From assembly GCA_027575805.1 (NCBI GenBank), contig JANBPU010000011.1:140435-204434 (forward strand): a stretch of DNA of 64,000 bases, written 5' to 3'. Below the pieces are notes generated by a model. It ran no database searches and had not been told where the DNA came from. It saw nothing but the letters and a program-made list of their open reading frames with translations. Source of the stretch: Mycoemilia scoparia. Taxonomy: Eukaryota; Kickxellomycota; Kickxellomycetes; Kickxellales; Kickxellaceae. Positions 34,701 to 44,600 of this stretch are shown one piece after another. Numbering within the stretch: position 1 is the first letter of the stretch; each line of letters begins with the position of its first letter. Made by a program: the position numbers and the translations under genes.

Positions 34701-36014
34701 GATTCCGAGGATGATTCCGAAGCTGATTCTGATGATGTGAATGTGCCAGATTCGACTTCAGTAAAGTCATCGGTGTCCAATATTGCAGCACCAATACGTC
34801 CAGTTGTTCCTGTTAGTGCCAAGCCAAGGCGATCTGCTAGTTGGGGCAGCCAAAATGTACCACCACTTGTAGTCAGCAAGTCAGAAACAGCTGCATCATC
34901 CAACGTTGTTGCTGATAATTCAAGCTCCAGACTATCTATCTCGTCTTCCCAAGTCAACGAGCGCCGCAAGATAGACAAGCTATCAAAATTCTTTGGTGAT
35001 ACACTTGATCAAGAGGCCCTGCGCAACCAAAGACTCAAATCTAAATCGGGTGCAGGGGATGAGATGGACCCATCATTGCCCATAAACTTGTCTGAATTGG
35101 ACCAGTCGAAATCCAACCCAGACGGCAAGATCTATGCGACAACTGGTCATGCTTCATTGCTAACACCTCGGGTGTCAAAGACTACCACAACGCTAAAGAA
35201 GTTCCATACTCTTGGCCGGGGAATTCGCAAAGGATCTGCACATTTGCGTATATCTTTGGCACCAGGCCCAAAAATCCAAAAATCTCACTCGGTGTCCAAA
35301 GACAATGGAAATGCTACCCCACGCTGGACACTTGGTCATAAATCCATGCGCAAAACATTTTCATCCAAGGGCACAAAAATGAAGGATGAAAAGAACACTG
35401 TTGATGATGTTGAAGTCAATGTAAAGTCATCACCACCACCACCACCGCTTCCTCCTAAAGACAAAGTCCCAGAGCTAAAAGGTATAAGAAGAGACATCTC
35501 GATTGCAGAAGTATCACCTCGGGTATATAGCCCGACCACACCATTCTCTTTAGTTCTTCCAAGTTCAGCTCTTAGTCAAGATACGTTTGGAACTGATTTG
35601 TTTTCATTCCCAAATGACGAATGTTCTGAAGCATATGTGTCGGACACATCATCAAATCATAAAAATTCAGCCCCCCGCGTTGATAAAGGCGCTGCAAAGG
35701 ACCATATCTATTCAACACCAGCTCCACTTTCTCCTGTAGATGATGAGGATGAGGATGACGGCGACTTGACGCCAAGCAAAGCATTTTTCTCAAACTACAC
35801 AATAGTCCAAGATAATGGTAAATCCGATTCGGGAGATAGCTTCCAACCAATGTCGCTTCAAGCTGTAAATGAATCTCACAATGACGATGACGCTGCTAAT
35901 AGTGGTAAAGAAAAAACGGAGATAAAGGAGGTATATTGTCCTTCTAGCGGAGCTCTGCCTGTATCACAAAGTTGGGGGCCAAGGGGCAGCGTATCATTTG
36001 GGTCTGCTAGCTAA
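31731..36014 (+). CDS. RGS-domain protein with six spaced FFG-type repeats
   Basis: 1,427 residues from ATG 31731 (an upstream TTG extends the frame by two codons). Residues about 105-236 form an RGS domain: FIDFCALPSELALEPLLFCMD (helices 4-5), ANYIYLTYLAPGAPLQVLSN, then FDSALKKVAFALKKH and RFERSPIGLKALMD, as in regulators of G-alpha GTPase. The remainder is disordered, Ser-rich sequence carrying a repeated basic-helix motif of the form R/K-rich, KL/KI-x3-FG-E/D at about residues 336 (KIHGFFGEKP), 611 (KLREFFGNPV), 717 (KIKSVFGEPL), 860 (KIRDMLGPNV), 940 (KLQHILGELP) and 1076 (KLSKFFGDTL). A proline run with an SH3-ligand look (PPPPPLPPKD) lies near 1236. Action at the cell cortex on heterotrimeric G proteins is inferred; I do not know the repeat's function. 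Confidence 0.87.
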   Translation: MFTPSFKGDDGYLQQSSFVDPTNETRRISLSPRSASDLRPIIYRHPSSGGGMGSISNPNTPSHRLNTMAPKGAIYSPIPHTNTLPSVPDQEIDADIANVKAMIKVNRLVSCASLTTRFLNILTSPHMLKAFIDFCALPSELALEPLLFCMDVERFRHVQPNMARLLANYIYLTYLAPGAPLQVLSNFPRESIPWPFLPGWEHDPTIFDSALKKVAFALKKHTLLRFERSPIGLKALMDTGDFDPREYVAPLKYGIEYGPTARIASLYEPEIDVVIWINDLEFDACGTKLLTNLSMLSNQFREQLLSRIIAQFTSMPHASKLSRDYFRLRIRLAPIQKQRKIRKTKKIHGFFGEKPHDEILQQQLMAVVPPSSQSNAYHAAAEILERNKVVETAEDCEDGEATGVADNGSSYYSLDSGLHSISRSETNALKSPVFEYRRFAENSISDDLSLLPARVHGISWRSHIMDGLRTTDDIALDDRRLSGSSMDSILTCALSMIGGSADSVGGNRPLESNIESIRAKLDMLKEEEEEDVGGQGYSGASKNSGQNRKAKASLSPNTINRFKQLPNVPEMHLQRLAGTRIVDFDSETTQSRERSRSDAPLGGDPTSIYLRKKRAEKLREFFGNPVPHPSNFPPVKPNAVPGSSASVPATNAGLKSHRPITQIVPILGSTDIRNINRKGKPRAATTSFPVQIILPPSSAWDPKKILELSQHDRQLLLTRRKKIKSVFGEPLDSEMMEKVTVPFRMRAASLATQGGGEPADNGSHGYKQRESVLLDHVSIGSDVSIPESISEEESDSDDDSSSSISNISLKDGSMIDIKSNSTKIPSLYDLPRRSTEESYTEPVSPFSDTSDMTFEERERKLNKRRLVKIRDMLGPNVGPEHIRASAHRRSRSSHTYSRPFISSNQRHFVSNNSDPTIPKVPSINDFVISNNLKNISEKQRKLGKQRVAKLQHILGELPPHFQAVYPEANTRDISSSSGNGYTPDQELSTSDSEDDSEADSDDVNVPDSTSVKSSVSNIAAPIRPVVPVSAKPRRSASWGSQNVPPLVVSKSETAASSNVVADNSSSRLSISSSQVNERRKIDKLSKFFGDTLDQEALRNQRLKSKSGAGDEMDPSLPINLSELDQSKSNPDGKIYATTGHASLLTPRVSKTTTTLKKFHTLGRGIRKGSAHLRISLAPGPKIQKSHSVSKDNGNATPRWTLGHKSMRKTFSSKGTKMKDEKNTVDDVEVNVKSSPPPPPLPPKDKVPELKGIRRDISIAEVSPRVYSPTTPFSLVLPSSALSQDTFGTDLFSFPNDECSEAYVSDTSSNHKNSAPRVDKGAAKDHIYSTPAPLSPVDDEDEDDGDLTPSKAFFSNYTIVQDNGKSDSGDSFQPMSLQAVNESHNDDDAANSGKEKTEIKEVYCPSSGALPVSQSWGPRGSVSFGSAS

Positions 36015-36371
36015 ATCTTCGCATCACACATTTTTAACTTACAATTCCCAAGCATATAATATCAATAACCAACTATCAATTTTACGAACCCACTAATCTT
36101 TTGCCCCACAGACGATACTTTGATCAGTATTTGTCTGTTTTTGAGTATTTTATCATATAATTCTTTATTTTCCAGTCTAGTATTTTATAATCTTAATGTG
36201 TTCAAATTAATGCCAATATAACTAATTGAAATTCTCATAAAAGATACACGTGTGATATTTCAAGGATCTATTTTTTGCCATTGAACCAGAGGTCTTGGTA
36301 GAATGCATAGTTGCAAGAAATGCAGTATGAAGGGCACCAGGTGGTCAAAGGAGTGCATAGGGTCTTCACCA
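36015..36371. other. Convergent 3' spacer
   Basis: Holds the 3' ends of the RGS gene (plus) and the dihydrouridine synthase gene (minus). Nothing else seen. Confidence 0.5.
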
Positions 36372-37785
36372 TTAGCCATAGGCTTGTGCTTTCTGGTTAT
36401 TGTCATTATCATTTTCATATTCATGACACATCTTGGTTTTACAACTATTCTTATCCTGATGTTCATTTTCTGCTCTTGAAATGGATTCTCGCACCAATTC
36501 ACTAAACTGCACGGTATTATTTGTCTTGTTTTTGAAGGCAGGATCACATATTAATGGTCCAAGGTGCCGTCGAAAAGCCTTCCCTCTTTTCCCTGTAAAT
36601 ATTGAGTTCAGTGGTCGTGCAAGAATGGTTGGTTTTATGTCAAAATCTGCTCGAGCATTATCCGCCCAGCCTATCATGTATGTGTAAAATTGAGTCACTA
36701 GTTACAATGGTGATACTGAGCATGCTGTAGGTTTATAGACAAATTATATGGTGAGGACATTTCTGGCTATCCTTATAGACTACACATACCTAGATATTTA
36801 TCAAGAACATACTCTCGCGAAGGGATGCTGCTTTCGCCTATTCCAAACAGGTTGGTATCCATTTCGGTCAAGAACCATGGGTCATCGCGTATCTTTCTCC
36901 CCATCATAACCCCGTCAACGAAATTAAGGTGCCCCTTTATGCTATCTAGATCATCTATTCCACCATTTATCGTGAACTTTAGATCGGGGTATTCATTTGC
37001 CAATTGATAGACAATTGGGTAGTTGAGTGGCGGTGCCGTCAAGTTATCTTTTGGCGAAAGGCCCTTTAGCCACGCCCTCCTAGCATGAACAATGAAGTGA
37101 GAAACCTTGGTTTTTGATGCAACTGTATCAACCTAGAGACAAAGGCAAAGGATGCGTATTAGTAGTGTGCTAGTGTTAAGACGCAATGGTATGGGTGCTA
37201 CTGCATATCCTCCAGGATGGTAGTGACAGTGAATGATCAGGAATAGTAAAGGAAGGATTTGATGATCGGAGGATTGATACTTACAAAACGACGAACGAAA
37301 TCGAATGACTCTTCATGGTCAACGCCAATTCGACATTTCACTGTAATTTCGGCTTTGGCGTCCACCGCATCCTCCATGGCACGACATGTGCTTGCTACCT
37401 GTAGCGGCGTTTTCATAAGAACAGCACCAAAACTCCCGGCCTGAACGTTCTTGCTTGGGCATCCCACATTGAGATTAATTTCGCTTACACCAAGTTCTTT
37501 TGCAAGGTATCGTGATGCAACCGAAACGGCCTTCTCCTCGTAGCCACCAAGCTGTACGGTCATGGCCTTTTTGAAATGTGGGTCGCCAACAAATATGTGC
37601 TGGTGAAGACTGGGTTTATGTGTCATTATCTTTCCTCTTGTGAAGGCATTGGCGTGGATCATCTCCGAGTATAGCTGATAGTGCGCATGTGGGGAAATCA
37701 GCCTGAGGAGATACAAGAATGGAGGACCAGTAACGTCAACCATAGGCGCTACACTAATGCGCCTTGGAAGTCGACCTCGCAACAT
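36372..37785 (-). CDS. tRNA-dihydrouridine synthase, DusA type
   Basis: Three exons, 37785-37285, 37132-36790 and 36670-36372, with GT-AG introns of 152 and 119 bases (GTAAGT and GTATGTG donors), give 380 residues. Dus enzymes reduce uridine in the tRNA D-loop using FMN and NADPH. The TIM barrel starts RRISVAPMVDVT (FMN site); the catalytic Cys is residue 109 in NLNVGCPSKNVQAGSFGA. Exon 2 brings FIVHARRAWLKGLSPKDN and TINGGI, and VMMGRKIRDDPW. The HARxAWLxGLSPK.N signature is that of DusA (U20/20a), rather than the Dus1-Dus4 types usual in fungi. The C-terminus ends in a GKAFRRHLGP segment as in DusA, then a hydrophilic tail unlike DusA. Divergent from the SNT1-like gene. Confidence 0.9.
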
Positions 37786-38611
37786 TTGTTTGGATTTGGT
37801 TCAGAATAATAAAACCACAATGCAAAAGATCAAAGGAAAGGATCTATTAAGAAATGAAAATACAAAAAAAGCAAAAATAGGTTACAGTTGAGTGAAATGG
37901 TCAGATTTCATTTGAGATCAAATGCAAGGTAGATAGAAACGAGTCCTCATCAGATTATGGCCCAATCATCTGTCGTTTCATATTCAATTCCTAGGCACCC
38001 ATTTTTGTCTAAGGGCTTGAGAAATCTGACCAAATATGGATCATAATTTTTGAAGGGTGACTTTTGGTGGCCAAACGATTATAGGGGAAATCCCAGCCAA
38101 ATGTGCGATCACCATTTATTAGTAGATGGTCACCCTTCAAAAATAATAACTCATATGAGGGTCGCCAGACTAGTCAATAGGATTTTTCATGCCCTGAAAA
38201 ACTGTGGGTGCGTACTTTTGTATAGAGAGCATCATTTTCTCGATCATTTTTGACCAGCCAATAGTTTTGCACCAAAGCTTTATGAACAATCAAGAACAAG
38301 CAGCGTTCAAATCCTACATGTACATAACTTCATCTTGTGCCTATTATGCCTGCGTGTATGTTATTCCACATTTTCATTTCACACCACCCATCTCATTTTA
38401 TTTCTCTCATTTCAGTGTAAATTACCACTCCAAGTCATTAAATTGATGCCAAAAACCCCTTATAAATTTCAATTGCTACCCCCCTAATTTATAAAGGACC
38501 AACCACAAATTAAAATCGTGCTTTGCGGAGTCTCAACAAAAGAAACAAGCATCCTAATTTGGCATTAAAATAAGAAAAGTCAAAGAAAAGCAGCAAAACT
38601 AGCTAAAATAC
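37786..38611. other. Divergent spacer between DUS and SNT1-like genes
   Basis: Contains the promoters of both genes and one foldback element (38034-38157). The CCATTTTTGTCTAAGG string at 37999-38014 lies 20 bases left of that element and is shared with 8286-8301. Leader for the SNT1-like gene is AT-rich and A-rich just before the ATG. Confidence 0.45.
38034..38157 (+). mobile_element. Foldback element, subfamily 1, copy 3
   Basis: One of the best-preserved copies. The left arm ATATGGATCATAATTTTTGAAGGGTGAC and the complement of the right arm, CATATGAGTTATTATTTTTGAAGGGTGACC, match at nearly all positions over about 25 bases. The interior TTTTGGTGGCCAAACGATTATAGGGG is shared with copies at 48.4, 55.7 and 63.9 kb. 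It ends at CATATG (38152-38157). No ORF. Confidence 0.82.
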
Positions 38612-41600
38612 ATGTTTCCTCAGGGGAATTACAGCCGTTCAGGCTCAAATTCAGGCCAAATCACCGAGTCTGGAGGCCCTCCTCCCCCACCGCCTGGTGC
38701 GCCTGAGCCTAAGAGGATTTCCAGTGATTTTGGTATCAGCAGAACCCCAAGAGGTCATTCGCGTCATCATACCAGCCGTATTCATACAGAGTATGGACCT
38801 GGGGCCCATGAGAGTCGTGGTATGGGAGTCGTATCCCCGTCGCACTCAAATAGCGGGTCTTCCGATTCATATGGCCATGGACGTGGGGCTTATAGACGGG
38901 GTGGTGGTGAATACAACGGCGGGGATGGGCGTCATCTTCCAGCAGGACCCCCTTCCGGATACCCTAGTAGCAGAAATATATCTCCCACAGGTCTTGGTGA
39001 TAGGTTTGATGACCTGAGACCACGCGGTCGTTGGTATGAGCCCGAGAGTGGACCTGAGGGCGATAATTATGTATACGAAAGGCCTAGTTCGCGAGGCTGG
39101 CACCACAAGTACCATCGTGGCCATAATGATCCAAGAGGTCGTTTTAGGGATCGTAGCTCTTTTAGAGGAAGGGATAGACAACGGGTATCGCGTGGTCATG
39201 GTAGATTTTCTCCACCTCACCACCATAGAGGCCACGAATCTGTGGATGTGGAGTATCAACAGAGAGGACACTCTTCAACGGAAGGGCATGAGCCACTTGT
39301 ACCGGGAGGTGAGTTTAGGGATAGGAGTCGACCTAGAGAAAACTATAGATACAGGGATTCTTATGGAAAACACCCTAACCCATATAAACCACATCTTAAT
39401 GACGATCCATACCGACAAAGCCATCACCGCGAAGGCAGTGTTAAAGATGGTTCTCGAAGAAATAGCGATCATTATCCCCATAAATACCGTGAGGAGGTTT
39501 CTTCACGGCTTGAAAAGGGTTACATAGATCCCCATATGGATCGAAGAGATTCTGGGGAATCGCCAAGGTACAGACGTGATAGATATAGCAACTCGCAAAA
39601 TGAAGCTGAGCCAGCATATAACTTGGAGGAAGGCGAACTTTGTCTGAGCAGTCGGTCATCAGAATCCCGCCGGGAAAGAAGATATAGGTCGCCGCTGAAT
39701 ATAGATTCCCGTATGCCGAGTACAGACAAAAGGGTAGTTAGTTCATCCACATTCAAATCATCTCGTCCAAATTCGCCTCCTGGGAGTCCCTCAATAGCCT
39801 CAAGGCACACACACCCCTCACCATCGCCTGTATCACCTCAACCAGAAGACAAACCCAAGAAAGGTGCACAACCTGTGTTAAAGCCTGATGAATCAAACAA
39901 AACAATTCCAGAAAAAATCAATATTAAAGATGTTTCTAAAAAGGATGAAATAAAGAAAGGCTTGCATAAACTGGACAAGCCAAAGAGAAGGGAAGAATAT
40001 AGCGATCATATTGAAAAGTGCCAGAAAATCAACGACGAGAGAAAGGAGCGCAAGGAAGAAATGGTTGCCGAAGAGGTCAAGGAGTCTGCCAAAACAAATA
40101 AAGACGACACACCTCCTACCAAAGTATTAACAAAGCCACCGCAGCCTCCACCTGGCGATTATCTATTACAGAATAAAGCCGAGGAATCAGGGACTGTCGA
40201 TGAATTGCAGCCACTATCACCCCAAAAGGAAGAAATCGTCATGAGAATTTCCGAAATAGATGATGAGATAGTCCAATGTGTCAGAGAGCTTAAGCAACTC
40301 TCACCAAATCCCAGTGATGACGAAGATAGTAATGAGAGCAAAGGCGAAAATTCCAACAAACACGCAGTTGAAACAACATCAAAAAGCGATACTCCACCAC
40401 TGGAAATAGACACGAGCTCGACATATACCGACAAATCCAGCAGCTTGGGTTTTGGTTTTGATTGTGATGCTGAAGAAGAAAATGTAGACAGCATTAAGAA
40501 GCTTGCATCAGAAATATGCTCAAAAAATCAGGCATTGGCAAACCTTTCGCATGTCGAACTAGCAACGCCATTTTTATCTGCATTCCCCACATTTGTTCCT
40601 GGCATATATCCCGAACCTCAAAACTGGCCCTTCTGGAAGGAAAGCCAGGAGAGCTATAATTCCCTTAAGTCTGTATTTGCCAATCTATTGGGCGATATGA
40701 AGCACAAAATGAATGACAAGTCCGAGAGACTGAAGGATGACTATAAGGTACATTACATAAAGTGGCGGAGACATGTTGAAAAGCTGGAAAAGGAGCAAGC
40801 TGCTCGAGAACAGGCCAGGATAGTCAGCATGTCCAAGGCTCAGAGCCGTCGTAAGGGTGACGAATCGCCCTATGATTTTTCACTAGAAGCAGAACTAGAA
40901 CCAGTGTCGCTTAATGCCCGGTGGTCTGGCCAACCACTATCAGGCGTAGCAAATGATTTGTACACATCAGATGCCGTAAGATCAGAGGCGGAGCTCATCG
41001 AGGTTATACAGCGCCTGCAATACGATGAATTGCGCAACCCAGATATTCGCAGTCGTCGCACAACCGCGACTATCCCAGACATGGTCCTTGATCCACAAGA
41101 GCGCGAGGCCTTGAGGTTTGTAAACGATAACCATAAAGTCGAGGACCCGCTCACCTTTTACCATGTCCGCGTACCCCAAGCGCCACCAAATCACCAGTCG
41201 CGATCTGCCCTGATATACAAGATCAAGAGCCGGAGGAATTCTAAAGAAAGCCGCGGCCTCAGTCCTGAGCTTGAGCTCCCAGATTTTGGCCCAGTGTTCA
41301 GCAACAATGGTGATACCGATCATATTTGGACCTGTGATGAAAAGGACATATTTGTAAGAGAATATCTCCTTTATCCCAAACAGTTTGAGAAAATTGCCAT
41401 GTCATTGCCCCACAAGAGTGCTCGCGATTGCGTTCTCTTTTACTACCGAAATAAAAAACCACTGGGCCTCAAGTTCCTGCTGCAAAAACAAGCACGCAAG
41501 GCCCGGCGAGGAAGGAAGGTTTCGGCCAAGAAGCGAAAAGAGCGGATCAAGGAGAGGAAAGAAAACGAGAAGCGAGCCAAGGATGCACAAGTTAGGAGAA

Positions 41601-44600
41601 ATAGAGAACCATCTCTGGGAGCGGATTGTGCTGATGGCGTGGGTGCTGACAATGATGGCGATGATATTGACACCAATGGACCAGACGACCTGGCAGCCAG
41701 CGATGAGGAGACATTCTTATCTCATGGCCGTGGTAACGCACTTCTGCGCAGCATCATTGCCGCTAATCGACAGCATAAACAACAGGTGCTGCCATACTTG
41801 TCTGGAGCCGGGATACCTCATGTATCTGCTGACTCCCGCCACAGTCCTGATTATGATGACGATGAGGAAAGTGGCTCTCCATCAACAACTTCTACAAAGA
41901 AGACGGCTATGCAAAGAACAGATTCAAGGGATCCGTTGTATCTGACCAGGAGGCAGCTGCAGGCAATCAGCCGTAAAGCTGATAACGAAGATGCCAGTGT
42001 CAATGTGACAGCCTACCCATCTGAAAATGAGGAGGGAGAAGTTATAGAGCAAGATCTTCAGCTCGAAGAGATTGCCCCGCCACCTACCAAGCCAGCCATA
42101 CCTACTGTATGTAGTCGATCTCCTAGCTTGCAGCCTGATAATGAATCTCATGATGGCGCGAGCCCGCTCCGTGATGCCAAAAAACCAGCTGGACTGCGTC
42201 GCCGAGAAGAACTCGTATTATCTGAGTCCGGAGAGTGGGACAGAATGGCACCTCAAATAACCGAGAGCACAACGGAAGATAGCGTTCCACCAGAGGACGC
42301 CCACGACATTTATGTTGCATCTAGTAGACCGCTGACTGCCCCCTACAACCGTCAGATATTCTCGCCTTCAGCAATGCCACCAAATACTGGTGGCCTCAAT
42401 AATAGCAAGAATGAGACTTCAAGTGGCCTCAAAACAAGCACATCAGCCAAGTCATCGGGGTTGACAAAGGATAAATCTGGAGTTAAACCACCGGCTGCTC
42501 ATCTCCGAATAGATACAAATAGTGATATACCAAAAGAAATGGTAGAGATTATGATTGGTGCTGATCAAACAGAATATGTTGGGGCAGCCAAGTGGAAGCG
42601 TGAAGAAAGGGAGAAAGCCATCAAAGAATTCATACGATGTGGACCAGATTTTGCTGAAGCCTCCAGGACCATTAGAACCAAGACAGCTTCTCAGTGCCGA
42701 TACTTTTACAATAAGTTTGTTTGCACCAACGGAAAACCACTTGCCAACATCATAATGGAGGTGAGGGGAATGGGCTCAAAGGGACTGGCATCACTACCAT
42801 TCACTGCTGGTATTCTCGATAAGTCTTCAAAATTCGAGAATTCTGAATCAGCAAACCCCGCCATTGACACGCCCATGACAGCACACCCATCTCTAGATTC
42901 AAAGGCCGAAACACCAAAGGAACAGCAACCAGAGCAATCCGCTGAAACAGCAACAGTTATTGCAGCGGGAACAATAGTAGCTGGGTCAAGTACTCAAAAT
43001 AAGCCTTCCAGTCAAGGCGTAGCTGCAACGTCGATTTCTGTTGGTATCCAGAAGCAAGGGCAAAAGCGCGGGGCTGGTCGAGGAAGACGCGTGAGTAGTG
43101 AAAATATACGACTGTTCAATACTAACAGTATGAGGGGCAAGAGAAAGGCTATGCTGTCCAGGAGGTCCAGCAGTGCCGAACCAGATAGCCTGACTAAGGG
43201 TGAGAAACAGACAGATATGTCTGATGTCTATCCATCAAAGAGACGTAAGAGCAACCAGAATATCGAAACTATACCGGAAAAGGAACCACCTCCTGCTGTG
43301 CCTGCTACTACCACCGTTACTGCTGCTCCTCTTCCTATCGTCGCTAATAATGACGAGAGTTCAGAGGAAGAGGAACCACTGGTTGCACAAATGTCGCAAG
43401 GTGTGGTCCCAGGATTCAAACAGATTCTTAGCTCACAGCCAGATATACCCGATCCCCACTCTCGATTACGAGAATTGGCCCAGGCCAAGCCTGAGCAGCT
43501 CAACCCTACTGCAGTTGCCAATATATCCAAGCTTGTTTTGCCTCCGCAGACAGCTAAAGAGAAACATGCAAGTGGTAAAGCCTTGGTTGATGAAACACCA
43601 ATACCAAAATCTTCGCCAAAGGAAGCAGGAGAGATTGTAGAAACTCCGCCTAAATCTGCTTTCCTTAATTACAGAGAGCCAGAAACTACAAAGAGTCTTG
43701 AGCACAAACCCAAAGCATCAGTAGAATCCTCATCACCAGCCGTCGACGCATTGCCAATCCCCACCACGCTGCCACATACGACTTCCAAAGGGGCACCAAA
43801 GAAGTCATTCTCGTCATACTGGTCAGTCCATGAGAAGTCTATCTTCCAGCATTACTTTACCTTACTCGGTCCCAATTGGGAAAATATGTCCAAGGTTATC
43901 AGGACAAAGACTTCGACTCAGGTCAGGAATTACTACAATGCCCATCGTGACAGACTTGGGTTAGAGCAGCTTTTGAAAGAGTACGAGGATCAAAAGACAA
44001 AAGGACTACTTCCTGATCCAAACGAAGTAATCGCAGCCAAGCTAAGTAGAGAAACATCGCCAGCTGTTACCAATATGGGCACAGGAGAGAGCGGCGAACC
44101 TATCAAGAAAGAAAAGAGAGGTCGCAAGCGCAAGTCTCAAGCCGCGACAGCCCTTCCTCCACCTCAGGTGGCAGTACCTGCTTCGGCTGTTCCTCCCACG
44201 CCCACTAAGCAAACGGCTGCGGTTGTCCCTATACAAGAAATGAGCCTTGATCAAGCTGCTCGCCTGGCAACTGCCAGAGCCCAGCAGTCGCGAATTGCTG
44301 CTGCAGCTAGTCTGGTTCTACCAAAGACGCCGACCTTGGCCTCGTCTGCAGGAGGTGCTGCAACTAAGACATTGACAGTTCCAATGGCATCATTGGTGAC
44401 TTCTCACAACACCATACCACAAGAAACAGTTCAAAAACAACCACAAGTGGAGAAACATCACCAACCGCCACAAGTTGAGGAGAGTAAACCACACTCTAGA
44501 CCAAGTGGGCTGAAGATCGATGCGCTTCTCAACAGCACGCCCACGCCCTCTTCTGATATGGAGCCACCTGAGAATTGGCCCACTCGCTCACCTCGTCGTG

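Noticed and set aside
36691..36697. TGAGTCA, a Gcn4-type binding site
   Set aside because: It lies within an intron of the dihydrouridine synthase gene and one seven-base match is expected by chance.
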